From contig CM036158.1 in assembly GCA_020631735.1 (NCBI GenBank), positions 86,429,421-86,493,420 on the forward strand: a DNA stretch of 64,000 bases, in the 5' to 3' direction. This document shows positions 20,304-31,700 of the stretch, piece after piece (position 1 is the first letter of the stretch; each line of letters begins with the position of its first letter). Under the pieces are notes generated by a model that was not told where the DNA came from, did not search any database, and saw only the letters and a program-made list of their open reading frames with translations. Source of the stretch: Saccharum officinarum. Its lineage: Eukaryota; Streptophyta; Magnoliopsida; Poales; Poaceae. The translations under genes and the position numbers were made by a program.

Positions 20304-22929
20304 GCCTTCGCATTGGAGGCAGTTGTGTGACTGGCGTCGTGGACAACGACGGTTGGAGGCAGAAGGTGTACGAGTTCTGTGGCCAATACCCAGATGACAA
20401 CGAGGAAACTAAGAAGCATAAGTAAGCTACTTAATTGGTTCGCGTTGCTTTCATTGCAGCCTTTGTTTCAAATCGATGGCCTCTAATTATTATTTAAAAT
20501 TTCAGGAAAACTTCCGGTGTCACGTCACAGTGGCTTATTGGGCACTTCGATAACCTGGACCCAGATGCTGGTCCAGGTACCGTCGAGACGTACGCTCGGG
20601 TCTGGCTATGGCACTTCCTTGGTACGTTCTTGTTCCCCGACGCGTCAAGCAATGTCGCCAGCTGGATCTTCCTAGACATACTACGTCAGCCGTGGGAGAG
20701 CATCGCCCTGTTCAGTTGGGGCAGCGCGGTCCTAGCGTGGACGTACAGGCAGTTGTGCGCTGCTTGCCATCGCGGATCAGGCTACCTGTCGCTTGGCGGT
20801 TGCTCGTACCTGCTGTAGATCTAGATCTGGTACCGGTGGCCTGTCGGGCGGCCCAGAATGGACGCTTTGCCTATAAGTAATGTACGATCAAACTAATTAC
20901 ATTAGCATTTCGTGCGAAACATTTTTTAAGAAATGAATAATTCATTTTTGTGTACAAAGAAGGATTGGCAGCCTGAGGATACAATGCCTACAACCTTGTG
21001 GGTTTGGAGCGGGGCAGAGCAGGTCATAGGGATTGCAGAGCGCAAGTACAGGGAGTACACCGACTTGCTTGACGTGCTAACACACATGCAGGTACGTTGG
21101 AATCTTTCATGTGTATGGTAATAGATTATCTTGTCAATGATAAAGACTAACTGAATTGCCATTTGCTAGGTGTATTGGCAACCGTACGACGATCCCCAGC
21201 TACGGGCCCACTTGACTCCGAAGTGTTGGCAAGAGAACGACGAATTTCGGTCCGACGTCCCGCTCATTTTCTTTCACATGGTTGAGATGCACTATCCCAT
21301 CAGGGTTTGTAGGCAGTTTGGCAAATGTACGGGCGTGCCACCACCTCTTTACTCCACGAGCAAGGAGCTGCACAGGTTGGTTAGGAAAATCATATATTTG
21401 CATCAACTAATTTGGCATACGTATGTCATTGCATTTATGTGCACTAACACCCTCTGTACTTGTTGCAGTGTGGACCGCAGGCTTAGGATGAAGCAGGAGG
21501 ACTGGCGTGAGATACACGCAAAATACATCGAGAAATGGGAGAGAAGGGAGAAGCAGCCGCTACAGGATGGCCCTCCACATGACCAACATGCCTTCAACGA
21601 GTACCTACGGTGGCTTCACAGGTCGACCTGTGTGCACATGAGGCAGCCGTACAAGGGGGAGAACTTCCTGCGGACTCCAAGGACGACATCGTCGCCGACG
21701 AATACGAAGAGGCGACTATACGCGAGATGCAGCCACAGAGAGCCCCCCTTTAGAGATACGTGGTAAGATCCTGGATCTGTGCACTTTGGGTGGGGTGTAT
21801 TCCAGTTTTAGTAAATTATAACGTCAAGGTGAAATCTCATTTATGTATGCATGCCAGACAATTGTCAATGATGTCCAATGAAGCAGCGTTTCAACTACAC
21901 GATTGCAGAAACAAAGGGCGAGGTGTGCTTGAGACTTTTGTGCACGTAAGCAACACGTTCAAAATATCCTATAATCTTCTATAGGTTCCTAAGGTTGTCC
22001 CAAATAATATGAGTCCACACATGTGTTTGTAGAAAATGAGCAGGAGTTTGAGGAAGCTAGCCCAGAAGTTGAGCTGCATGGACACTCCGTGGGAGCCGCC
22101 AGCAAACCCTCCGCGTTCGCAGAGCACAGCTTCGGCTTCTCTGAGGTCTCCTGCAGGCTCTTCAGACCCCATCACGGGGTCTACCTCCGGCGCACGTACA
22201 CCACCACACCGCCCCGACAAGGCCCCAGTTGAGGAGGAGGACTATGACGACGACGACTTAGACTCGTCCGACGAGGACGAGGCACCAGGCTTCGGCATAC
22301 CCCAGCACAGCCACCCTACGCAGCAGGGCCCTTCCCACCTCGGTCCTTTCCAGCAAGGCTTCTTCCAGCAGGGTCCTATGCAGCAGGGCTTTTCCCAGCC
22401 AGTCCCGTACCAGCAGGGCTCTATCCACCTCGGTCCTTTCCAGCAGGGCAACTTTCAGAACTTACCTTTCTAGCAAAGCCCCTACCAGCATAGCCCGTAC
22501 CAGCCCAGCCCGTACCAGCACACCCCGTACCAGCACGTCCCGTGCCAGCCCAGCCCGTACCAGCACACCCCGTACCAGCACGTCCCGTCCCAGCACACCC
22601 CGGTGGATCCTTCACAGCACCAGGAGATTGGTATGTCGTAGCTCTTTGATGCCCCGTTTGGAACCCAAGGAGACGAACAGGTAAAACTAAATAAGCAAAT
22701 TTTCTTATTTGCCTAACCCATGTTACGTAAGAATACCACAATCTAACACCGATTTGTCTTTTATCTTAGCATGGGCCGACCTATGTACAGGGGACCAGCC
22801 ACACGCAGGGGCAAGGACGGCAGCACCGTCATCGAGACCACACGGACGTTGGCTACACCCCCAACATGGTGCCCACCAATCCGAAGAGACGGAGGCGGCC
22901 GAGGGAGCCTTACACTCCTGGGACATAGA
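20238..22929 (+). pseudogene. Plant mobile domain (PMD) gene, MULE-borne, multi-exon pseudogene
   Basis: Exon-like blocks separated by GT..AG introns: about 20238-20421 (LPYGEMTVTLEDVKAILCLR then IGGSCVTG), 20506-20876 (WLIGHFDNLDPDAGPGTVET; FLFPDASSNVASWIFLDIL), about 20960-21090 (ending LLDVLTHMQ before GTACGT), 21170-21375 (YWQPYDDPQLRAHLTPKCW), 21469-21765, about 21850-21945, 22034-22680 and 22771-22929. This is the aminotransferase-like plant mobile domain found in MAIN/MAIL1 proteins and in transposons. The end has a Pro/Gln-rich repeat region and a basic NPKRRRRPREPYTPG tail (possible nuclear localisation signal). Stops at 20816, 20822, 22471 and 22639, plus a frame change in the 21469-21765 exon, disable it. 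Confidence 0.8.
22320..22620 (+). repeat. Tandem repeat encoding QQGP / YQHxPYQPSP units in the PMD protein
   Basis: The first half encodes repeats such as PFQQGFFQQGPMQQGFSQPV. After the TAG at 22471 the second half encodes SPYQHSPYQPSPYQHTPYQH in 12- and 15-bp units (CCGTACCAGCAC, CCGTACCAGCCC). This is an expandable low-complexity tail. Confidence 0.85.
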
Positions 22930-23371
22930 GTGCATGTAGACTTGGTCATTTTCATTGCAGGATGAAGTTGGAGACCGTTTGTTGCACTCTATGTCGCCAT
23001 TTATGTATCCAAGTCATTTGTTGAACTTATGTGTCCTAGCAGTGTGTCGAAATAATTTGCAACTATATGTATTTGGAACTAATGGATTTGAGCTTGTAAT
23101 ATGATGTTTTATGTGTTCCAATGAACTTATAATGTGTAACTTATAATGTGCTTTGATCGGTAACCTCGACCACATGTACTTGTTTATAATACTAGGTCAT
23201 GTTGGAAATACAATACTTACACGATCGAGAAAAATAGTAGGCACATGGTACACACTTATTACAGGGTTCAACAGTTGCACTACCACTTGCTCCAACATAA
23301 ACATAGTTCAAACTAAAACACTGATATTAACGAACTAAACAATGACATGTTGCAAACTAAACCTAACATGC

Positions 23372-24053
23372 CTAATAATGGTACCACATATTGAACTGAG
23401 TTGCGCCTTCCCCATAGTAACCTCCTATTGACGGTGGCGGTGGCGGTGGCGGTGGCGGCGGAGAAGGAGGCCCGTGCTTCTTATTGTACGGGCACTAACA
23501 GTATGGATTGTTGCATACTGGCTCCTCTGCGTCGTTGATGCTGTCGTCCTCCGACATGTCCCTATTACTACTTCCAGGGCCATACTCTGGATCAAAGATG
23601 CGTCCCTGTAGATATGTGATGTATTGTTGATGGGGATAGATAGGAGGAGGATCGACCCATCGAGTGAACCCACAGTTTTCTGGGCAGCTTGAATCCTGAA
23701 AATGCATCTACCAATAAGTACTTCTACAAACCAAATGCAAATCAGAAAAAATGAGAGTTAAAAGGAAATACAAATCCTCACGGGCATCTAAAGAAACGAC
23801 GGCCTCCACCGTCACAGTCGTTGTACATCTGCACGACGCAATCCTCACCGTGGCGATATTTTGGCCAATCTTCCGTGCGGTTGTCGTAAGATCTAAGAGG
23901 TCTCTCGCGGGTGAAGTCACTCTTGCTCTCCAAAGGAAATTATTCTATTGGTTCCTCAAAAGAATTAGGACCCAGAGAACCCTCCCACACAATCGGTTGT
24001 CCCTTCCTCACTCCATTTCCTCTACCTCTGCTCGACGAACTTCCGCCCGACAT
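23372..24053 (-). pseudogene. GRF-type zinc-finger gene of the MULE (convergent second gene), pseudogene
   Basis: The minus strand starts at ATG 24053 with a Ser/Gly-rich head (SGGSSSSRGRGNGV). It continues ESKSDFTRERPLRSYDNRTE, DWPKYRHGEDCVVQMYNDC and GGGRRFFRCP. An intron starts near 23785 (GTGAGG). The next exon reads CPENCGFTRWVDPPPIYPHQ then YITYLQGRIFDPEYGP. The end is a poly-Pro stretch and GGYYGEGATQFNMW, with the stop at 23372-23374. C...GRRFxxCP...CGFxxWxD is the GRF zinc-finger pattern, which binds nucleic acid in other proteins. In-frame stops at 23940-23942 and 23495-23497 disable it. Intron boundaries are approximate. Confidence 0.75.
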
Positions 24054-24246
24054 TTGAACTACGGCCATGAGGGGGGGCGGCGCCGAAACGACGAATGACA
24101 ACACCTCAAGAGGAGAAGAGAATATAAGGAGTCATGCGCTTTTCGCTCCTTGATCTGAGGAGCGGCAACTGTCCTGACCTAGCATCGCTGGCACATGGGT
24201 CGGCACGTGGACTGGGGCTGCCGCTCCCCCCTGGAGGAGTGGCAGC

Positions 24247-24485
24247 CTTGCCGCTCCCTGATCTGGGGAGCGGCAGCCTTGCCGCTCCTCCAGGGGGAGC
24301 GGCAGCCCCCAGTACATGTGGCGTCCAATGCCACGTCATCACCATTGCCGCTCCTCCACGTGGGGAGCGGCAAAGTACAAATGCCGCTCCCTCGCGTGGG
24401 GAGCGGCCAAAAGTGTTAGATATAAAAAAAATCGGTGCTAAAATTAAAAATAGTTTTTAAAAAGTGTTAAAAATAAAAAAAAATC
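24247..24485. repeat. Right terminal inverted repeat of the MULE, with an inner hairpin
   Basis: Inverted copy of 16727-16963. It overlaps a local inverted repeat whose arms (about 24203-24256 and 24267-24320) both read CTGGGGCTGCCGCTCCCCC-type sequence, so the right end can fold on itself as well as pair with the left end. Confidence 0.9.
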
Positions 24486-24493
24486 GCATTGCC
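24486..24493. repeat. Right target-site duplication of the MULE
   Basis: GCATTGCC, identical to 16719-16726. Confidence 0.8.
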
Positions 24494-24536
24494 TCTGCCC
24501 CTGCGTGCCTGTGCCTGCCTGCTTCTTTCTTTCTCC

Positions 24537-24811
24537 GGCCTTGTTTAGATCCCCAACTCGGGAGTAGCCGAATTTGCACAGTGCTACACTCGAGCACTGT
24601 AGCACTTTTGTTTTTTAGTGGTAATAATTGTCCAAATTTTGATTAATTAGGCTCAAAATGTTCGTCTCGTAAAGTACAACAAAACTGTGCAATTAGTTTT
24701 GATTTCATCTACATTTAGTACTCCATATATGTGCCGACATTTTGATGTGATGGGGAATCTTCTTTTTACATAGTGAAATTTAGGAGTGAATTCTGGAGTC
24801 TAAAGAAGGCC
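24537..24811. mobile_element. MITE of the GTTTAGTT family (copy 8)
   Basis: Starts GGCCTTGTTTAGATCCCC and ends GGAGTCTAAAGAAGGCC. Internal blocks GATTAATTAGGCTCAAAATG, CATCTACATTTAGTACTCCA and TTTTGATGTGATGGGGAATC. Confidence 0.75.
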
Positions 24812-25050
24812 TCCCTCTCTATCTCTCTCGTGAGAGGAGGTAGGTTTAATCGGGGATGGCTGATGGGGCTGCCATGTCAGGGGTGGGGAATGTGGAGGCA
24901 TGCCTGCACAGTCCTGGCGTGTCGCGCCTTTGGGGGGAGGCCGGCCCACTGGAGAGGCCACAGTCCCACACGCACGACTCGACACCAGCCCATGCCGTTT
25001 TGCTCAGCGCCCGGTCGCAGCAGTTAGGGCTGGGCTCCCTCAATGTCTAT
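24812..25050. other. No recognised gene
   Basis: Moderately GC-rich, with overlapping short open frames on both strands and no domain. Confidence 0.4.
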
Positions 25051-25293
25051 GGCCCAGTTTAGTTCCATTTTTTTTTTTGGCAAAATGGGCACTGTAGCAT
25101 TTTCGTTGTTATTTGGCAAATAGTGTCTAATCATAGTCTAATTAGGCTTAAAAGATTCGTCTCGTGGATTTCGTCTAAACTGTGTAATTAGTTTTATTTT
25201 TTATTTATATTTAATGCTTAATGCATGCGTCTAAAGATTCGATGTGACGGGGAATGTGAAATTTTTTGCAAAATTCTTGGGAAACTCTGGGCC
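25051..25293. mobile_element. MITE of the GTTTAGTT family (copy 9)
   Basis: Starts GGCCCAGTTTAGTTCC, ends GGGAAACTCTGGGCC. Internal CATAGTCTAATTAGGCTTAA and AAAGATTCGTCTCGTGGATT. Confidence 0.7.
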
Positions 25294-25605
25294 TATCTTT
25301 GGCAATGCACATTTCGGTGCAACCTCCATTGATTCCTCCCTGCCCAGCTCTGTCTGACCTTCTTCTTCAAGCATGTCTGTTGCTGCATGGGGACGGCATG
25401 CATGCGTTGCCATGCCAATGCCATGTCGATCGGCATGCAGCAAAGTGCAAGCCCTGCCTTTGCGTTGCATGGGCATTGCCTTTTCTATGCTAGCTTCGTG
25501 CTTGGAAACATGCATGCAAGGAGGATAAAATAAAATCATAAAATATGCACTGATCGAGCAGGAGGAAATAAATGCATGCAATGCAAGTATGCAACAACCG
25601 TACTA

Positions 25606-25848
25606 GGCCCTCGTTTAGATGCTGAAAAAATTTCAACCCGATGAATAATATCACTTTCGTCTTATTTGACAAATATTGTCTAATCGTGGACCAACTAGGC
25701 TCAAAAGATTCATCTCGTGATTTTTCCAACTAAACTGTGTAATTAGTTATTTTTTACCTATATTTACTACTTTATGCATGGGTCCGAAGATTGATGCGAT
25801 GGAGAGAGTGAAAAAAGTTTAACTTTTTGAGTGCATAGCCTAGTATCA
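25606..25848. mobile_element. MITE of the GTTTAGTT family (copy 10)
   Basis: Starts GGCCCTCGTTTAGATGC. The internal block CAACTAGGCTCAAAAGATTC is present. The right end is degenerate (AGTTTAACTTTTTGAGTGC). Confidence 0.6.
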
Positions 25849-26234
25849 TTTTGCAGGCCGTCTTTGTTGGTGAACGGTGATGCTGATCGGATGTTGCCAA
25901 GACTTGGGACTTGCTTGGTAGCTGAAATGAAAATCACGGTCGCGTTTAACTTGCTCAGTTGGACGGCTGCTCTTCCAGTCACCCGTGTATGATCAGCTCA
26001 GTGTAGACTCTGTACTACAGTACTAGTACTACGTACTTCTAGGCTGAAGATGTGGTCGTCGGGTCGTCGTAGCTGTGCCTGAGTTCACATCACACCAGTG
26101 AGATCAGACGTCGATGTACGTACTCCCCTCTAGTAGTACCCTCTAGTAGTACCCGGCTGACTCTGCAATCTGTACTGTTCCCTCAGTAAATGCAACAATG
26201 ACTGCCGAATACTATTTATTTGTAGCCATTACAA
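25849..26234. other. No recognised gene
   Basis: Contains repeats of TAGTAGTACC near 26130-26150. No coding domain or RNA gene recognised. Confidence 0.4.
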
Positions 26235-26472
26235 GGCCTTCCCTTTCACTCTAAAATACAAAAAGTTTTTAAGATTTCCGTCACCTCGCATGTGCCGGTA
26301 CATATACGAAATATTAAATTTAGGTAAAAAATAACTAATTGTACAGTTTGTCTGTAAATGTCGAGACGAATCTTTTGAGTCTAGTTAATTCATGATTGGA
26401 CAAAGTTTGTCAAATACAAACGAAAAGTGTTACAGTACCTTTCTTATTTTTTTTGAAAACTAAACATGGTCC
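26235..26472. mobile_element. MITE of the GTTTAGTT family (copy 11)
   Basis: Starts GGCCTTCCCTTTCACTC, ends GAAAACTAAACATGGTCC. Internal GTCGAGACGAATCTTTTGAG and ATTCATGATTGGACAAAGTT. Confidence 0.65.
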
Positions 26473-27163
26473 AAGATAAAAAGAGACGTGTACTCCTACT
26501 AAAACCGAAAACGCACACAAAGCAAAACCTGGGCATATCTAGTTGTGTGCGTGGACCACCACCTGCCTGTCATCAAGTAGTAGTGGCTAGTACTGTGAGA
26601 GAGGAGGCCGGGGCGCCGGGCTGGGGGTCCAGCCCAAGGCCCCAAGCACGCACACGGACACAACTGAGCTGAGTTTGCATGGTGATTAAGACAAAAGAGT
26701 AGATAAGGACAGGTGCACACATGCAGCCCGTGTCATCGATGAGACGATGAGCCATACAGTAATTTGCTTGGTTAATTGTCGTATCTGCAGTAGTGCCTGT
26801 GTCTGCCTGCCTGGTGAAACTGGGAGTGGGACGGCGACCCCTCGTGCAGGCAGCAGGCGCCGAGTCGACGAGAGGAGGACGGTGCCGCCGGCCGGTGGTG
26901 CTGTGCTACTGCTGCATCATTCTGCATGGGTTGAGTGCTTGCTACTGCTGGTGGCCTGATCACATGCATGCATACTACTGTTAGCTGTTAGTACATGCTC
27001 ACATGCATGAAGAGGGTGTTTTGGCAGGCAGCCGGGGCACAAGGGAGGTAAGTTGCTTTTAATGAATGTGCTGCACTGTACCAACGCTGATCAGCAGGTA
27101 GGTCGCACCCACACGTTCATGCAGATGGAGATTTTGGAAAGAGACACAGGTTTTCATTTTCAT
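26473..27163. other. No recognised gene
   Basis: Mixed-composition spacer with short open frames only. No domain, tRNA, or miRNA precursor that I could recognise. Confidence 0.4.
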
Positions 27164-27401
27164 ATACTGGCTGTCTCCAAATATCTGTCGTTTTCGCTTT
27201 TCGATAAACAACTATAACTAAATATATATTAAAAAATATTAATATTTATGATATATAATTAGTATTATTGGTAAGATATTTGAATTTAACTTTTTAATAA
27301 ATTTATTTTGAGATACAAATATTACACGTATTTTCTATAAATTAATTTAAATTTATGGCACGTACATCAACCACTATAGTTATTTAGTGACGGAGGGAGT
27401 A
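27164..27401. mobile_element. Stowaway-type MITE (Tc1/mariner), degenerate left end
   Basis: The right end TTAGTGACGGAGGGAGTA is the canonical Stowaway terminus plus a TA target. The left side (TACTGGCTGTCTCCAAATATCTGTCGTTT) resembles a mutated TACTCCCTCCGTC terminus. The interior (GATAAACAACTATAACTAAA, TTATTTTGAGATACAAATAT) fits grass Stowaway elements. Confidence 0.75.
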
Positions 27402-27751
27402 ATCCTGTCCGAGATACTCCATATATGGAGAGAGAGGAATGAGGCTGAGTGGCGGCTCACCCACCGACCGACTGCTCTACCTCTCTCTTTCCCACACTCT
27501 TTCTGTGCCGGGCCCTAAAAGACTTTTTTTGTGCAAGTGCAAGAGATGACTTCATACAAGGATTTCGTACTACTACATGTTTGTATAGTACATAGCAACG
27601 GCAAGCTTTAACGTGCAAGAGGGAAAAAAAAACTTGAGCGAGCTGCCTGTTCTGTGTTCAGACTTCAACTGGTCCATGCACGTTCAAACTTGACAACTTG
27701 TTGCCCTCAAAAACTTGTGCTACCTGCTCGCCATGCATGATGAAACACAAG
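27402..27751. other. No recognised gene
   Basis: Non-coding. CT-rich at 27470-27500. No element ends seen. Confidence 0.4.
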
Positions 27752-27854
27752 CACCCTGTTCGGCTGAGCTTATCAGCACGATTTATTAGCCATGGAACAG
27801 TATTTTTCTCTCACAGCAAAACAACCATAGCTGGCTTATAAGCCCAACAGGGTG
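27752..27854. mobile_element. Short MITE with CACCCTGTTCGGCT termini
   Basis: Starts CACCCTGTTCGGCTGAGC, ends TAAGCCCAACAGGGTG. The terminal 14 bp are inverted repeats with one mismatch. About 103 bp, non-coding. Confidence 0.75.
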
Positions 27855-28123
27855 AAGGACGATGCCAACTGCAAAGCAAGGGAGAGAAATTCCGGCGGCT
27901 GTTCTGCAGTCATCCATGGCTCCTCCTGCCTACATGACCCACGTCATGCAGTGCAGTGCAGTGCAGCTCAGCTAAGTACCCGCTTCTGGCTCCAGTCCAC
28001 ACAGGCACGCAGAGACAGAGCTGAGAGCACTCGCCCTGTTGGGCTAATGATTTCTACGGCTAACGCTGATACTCATTTATTATTAAGAGAAAAAAATACC
28101 GTTAAATGGTTAGCTGATATTAT
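27855..28123. other. No recognised gene
   Basis: A short plus frame from 27852 has no recognisable domain and runs into the next MITE. CAGTGCAGTGCAGTGCAG at about 27950 is a small repeat. Confidence 0.35.
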
Positions 28124-28346
28124 GAGCCTGTTTAGTTCAAAAAAGTGAACCCAAAAAGTGCTACAGTACATGTCACATCAAATCTTGCGGCACATGCATG
28201 GAGTACTAAATGTAGATGAAAGAAAAAACTAATTACGCAGTTTAGTTGTAAATCACGAGACAAATCTTTTGAGCCTAATTAGTCCTGATTGGACACAAAT
28301 TGCCAAATAAAACGAAAAGTGCTACAATAGCAGAATCCAAACTTTT
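28124..28346. mobile_element. MITE of the GTTTAGTT family (copy 12), cut by the assembly gap
   Basis: Starts GAGCCTGTTTAGTTC. Blocks AGTGCTACAGTACATGTCAC and GTACTAAATGTAGATGAAAG, ending AATCCAAACTTTT at the N block. It is the closest relative of copy 3 (14513). Confidence 0.7.
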
Positions 28347-28446
28347 NNNNNNNNNNNNNNNNNNNNNNNNNNNNNNNNNNNNNNNNNNNNNNNNNNNNNN
28401 NNNNNNNNNNNNNNNNNNNNNNNNNNNNNNNNNNNNNNNNNNNNNN
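28347..28446. other. Assembly gap (100 N)
   Basis: Exactly 100 N, the usual placeholder for a gap of unknown size. Confidence 0.99.
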
Positions 28447-28791
28447 TTCAAGAGGGCATCAAAGTACCCATTGTTTTAAATACTTCGACACTTGTCCATT
28501 TTTTCTTTTTATTTTGCATAGCCACATGCCTCTTTTATACAAAATATTCGAGAGATAATACAAAAGATTGGAGCATTTATTTGAGAAAAACCTCAATTGA
28601 ATATTTTTTAATGTTTCCTCCTAGTGTAGGAGAAAAACATATTTTAGTAGAACAAAATGAAATGTGAATGGATGTGTGGTAGTATGATCTTGATTTTAAA
28701 TATGACAAACCTCTCATAAGGCATACAACAAAGTTTGACCGAACTCAATGAAATACAAGTAGCATGAAAGTAGAAGTTTTCCTAGTCTAAA
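28447..28791. other. Host flank left of chromovirus element 1, no gene recognised
   Basis: AT-rich. It ends in CTAAA, the five bases that would be the left target duplication of element 1. The right copy cannot be seen because it would lie in the gap at 45157. Confidence 0.4.
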
Positions 28792-31700
28792 TGTAACACC
28801 TCAGGTGTTTAGCTCTATAATTGCATTGCATTTGCATAAGCATAAGCATGCATCATTCATGTTATTTTATGTGGTTGCAACAAATGTGATTGTTTTTAGA
28901 ATTTTGTTTGGCTCACATCATGTGACACTAGGTAGTTGGTGTAAAAAGGGGAGAGTATCTAATTATGTCTCACAACACCTTAGTTATACTTAGGGTCACT
29001 ATGGAGCAAGGTTCATGTTGACCAAAATCACCAAAATGCCCTCCAAGGTGTAGTTGACCACCATTTAGCCCTAGGATGCTCTAGTTTGACCAATTAAAAA
29101 GTCTAGCTTAAGACCTTACATGGAGGAGCACCCTTAAGCAAAGTTGTAGGGAATTTTATGGGAACAAAAGTCTCAATATGACCATCTCATGAAACTGGCC
29201 AGAACATGCTCAAAAATGGCCCACAAGTCAGCTAGAGGGGCTGTCTCAACACTTAGAATTTTTCTAAGTCTCAAAAGTTCCCTCCAGTTTTACTGTGGCC
29301 TACTTTGGAAGCTTGTAGTTTGCAAACCAGACCAAACCAGCCCTAACTCATATTGACACTTTTGTAGTACTCACCTAGCTCTACAACATTGTCAACATCA
29401 CCATCACCTAGTTCTAAATGGTTTAGGAGTTATGGTGCCTGGAAAAATGGGTTTCAGTCGGTGTGACTCACTGAAACTCAGTTTTAGTTTCGGGTGCCTC
29501 ACTTTAGGATGCTATATCTCAATAACTAAGTCGAACCAGCCCTGGAGCCAATTGACAAAGTTATAGCCCTCATGTAGCTCTACAACATTGCCAACATCAA
29601 CCACGCCTGGTTCTCACTGGTTTGGGAGTTAATCGTCGATGAAGTTGCTTTGTCAGTCGAACGATGACGGCCTCCATTCAGTCAGCAGCATCGCCATTCA
29701 GTCGGATAGCCGACTCGCGTCGTGGCGCTCGGGCAGAGCCCGGTGGCCGCATGGCGTGCGCGTCCTGCCGTCGCCTCCACGTCGCGAGCTTAGGCGCGGG
29801 GTTGAACACCGAGCGGACACCTCCACCCCCTCACTCGCGCTCACTCTCTTCTCCCTCCCTCTCGCTCTGACCGGGTCACCGAGGCGGAAATCGGAGATGC
29901 CATTGTCGCCGTAGCCTTCTTCGTGCTCGCGCGAGCTCACCGTCTCACCACATCCTCCAAATCCCGTTCACTACTCCGCCAACATCCCTCCACCTCCTTC
30001 GCCCGCTGCTTGACCGGATTGTGCAGAGGTGAGGGTGAATTTCGGTTTCCGCCACCGCGAGTCCTCGCCGGCGTACCGTCCGCGTAGCGGCTCACCATGG
30101 CCAGCTCCCTATGGCCACCCTCCAGTCCCCACGCTACGTGTTCTGGGTTCCGGGTGGTAGAGCAGCCTAGGTAATGACGCTACCAGATGGGATGCCCGGT
30201 ACACGGCGGAACTCCGTCGTGCGCTGCCGCGCCATGGCCGCCGGTGCGGTGCTCACGCGGCCAGCGGCACTCGCTCCACCTTTGTCCTCTTCCTGGCATA
30301 GAGAGGTCCGCCATGTCCTCAGGAAGCCGAAGCACACCTCACTTAGGTCCCTAGCCTCGGAGCTCACCGGACCGCCGTTGGGTGCCGCCTCCGAGCGCGG
30401 TCGCCATGGCCGTCGTAGCTAGGTTGGGTTATGGTCAGACAAGCTAGGTTCGGTCGATGCGGAAAGTCACGGGGAATCCGTTGGTGCTCTTCCCGTCGCC
30501 GGAGGCGCCGTCGTCGGCGAGCTAGAGCTCGCCGGAGTCGCGGCCGTCCCCCCCTCCGCTCTTCTCTCTATGGCCTGCGGGCCCGCGCTGTCAGCCCCAC
30601 GCGCGCGCGGGCGGGACGGCCTGAGCAGGCCGCACGTGAAGTTGGGCCGCGTCCGCGTAGAGGCCGGCCTAGTAGCGAGTAGGGTTCGGTTTTGTTTTTC
30701 TTTTCGTATTTGTCACAGATTTTAGATGATGTTTGGAAAATGTAGATCTAGGGTTTTACTTGCCCAAAAATTATGAGATAAATTTTGTTAGGATCTGCAT
30801 GATGTGTAGTATTTTAGAAAAATATGAATTGGTTATGTGATGTTTGGTTTCTGGGAGATTTAAATAGGTCTTTGAAATGTGTTTTAATTCATGCAAACTT
30901 GTTTAAATCATATCTTGAGTTTCAGTGTTCCAAAAATTATGAAATTTGGTGGGTAGGCTAATTTATACTTGCTCTAGCTTTGGTAAAAATTTGGGCAGTG
31001 GTGCTTAAGTACTTTTCAACTTATAATGCTATCTTGTTATTTTAGGAAATACTTAAATGAATTTTTGTAATTTTTCTACATGTGCATTGTTCTTATAAAT
31101 TTTTGGAGTGTGTCTTGGTATCCTAAAGTGTCTAAAATTTGGAAATCTGTTGTTTGACACTTTTTAATAGGATTTGTTAATTATGCAAAAATCAGCCTTT
31201 TGGCTTGTGAATTTTGTTTAGGGAGTTTCTGTAAATAATTTTAGTTCAAATTTTTACAGTGGTCTCTTTTTGGTTCATAGAGCCTCCTGTAATTTTTGTA
31301 GAATTTTAGGAGCAGTTTACATATATGTTTAAAATTCCACTTAATTACTTAAGTAAATTAAGAAATGAGTTTAAATAAATAATTTAGGTGGCACACCTTA
31401 CTTTCTGGTGTTGTTGTGACCTTTGTGAACTTGTGGTAACATTAGTTTGGTCTTATGGATGTTTGCCACATAAATAAATATTTAATCTTTGCAATTCTAG
31501 GTTTTCTGGACAGCTGGTAGTATCTTTGGGTTTGGCCTTTGATAAAGTGTTTGCTGGAAAACTTGTAAATACCAAAGTTGTAGTAAACTTGATAAACTAG
31601 CTTGTGTCAAAATTTGGGAGCATTTGGCTTAATAGTTTGGGAGTTATTGCTGTTTAAAGTGACAGTCCAGAATTTGGCTACTCTCTGTTTGGAGAGGACA

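Larger units (their letters stand above)
16727..24485 (+). mobile_element. Mutator-like element (MULE) with mudrA, plant mobile domain and GRF zinc-finger genes
   Basis: It is 7,759 bp, starting GATTTTTTTTT and ending AAAAATC, with about 235-bp terminal inverted repeats and the GCATTGCC duplication outside. Plus-strand genes (mudrA then PMD) converge on a minus-strand gene at 24053-23372, an arrangement like mudrA/mudrB of maize MuDR. A GC-rich leader (17100-17440) ends in CCAAG|GTAATT, and the first codon follows TTTTCAG, so a 5' UTR intron (about 17441-17784) is likely. All three coding regions are disabled, so the copy is not autonomous now. Confidence 0.9.

Noticed and set aside
25849..27163. 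Possible miRNA precursor or small host gene
   Set aside because: I looked for conserved plant miRNA strings and for coding domains and found neither.
28347..28446. N block as biological sequence
   Set aside because: Exactly 100 N: a placeholder, not a feature.
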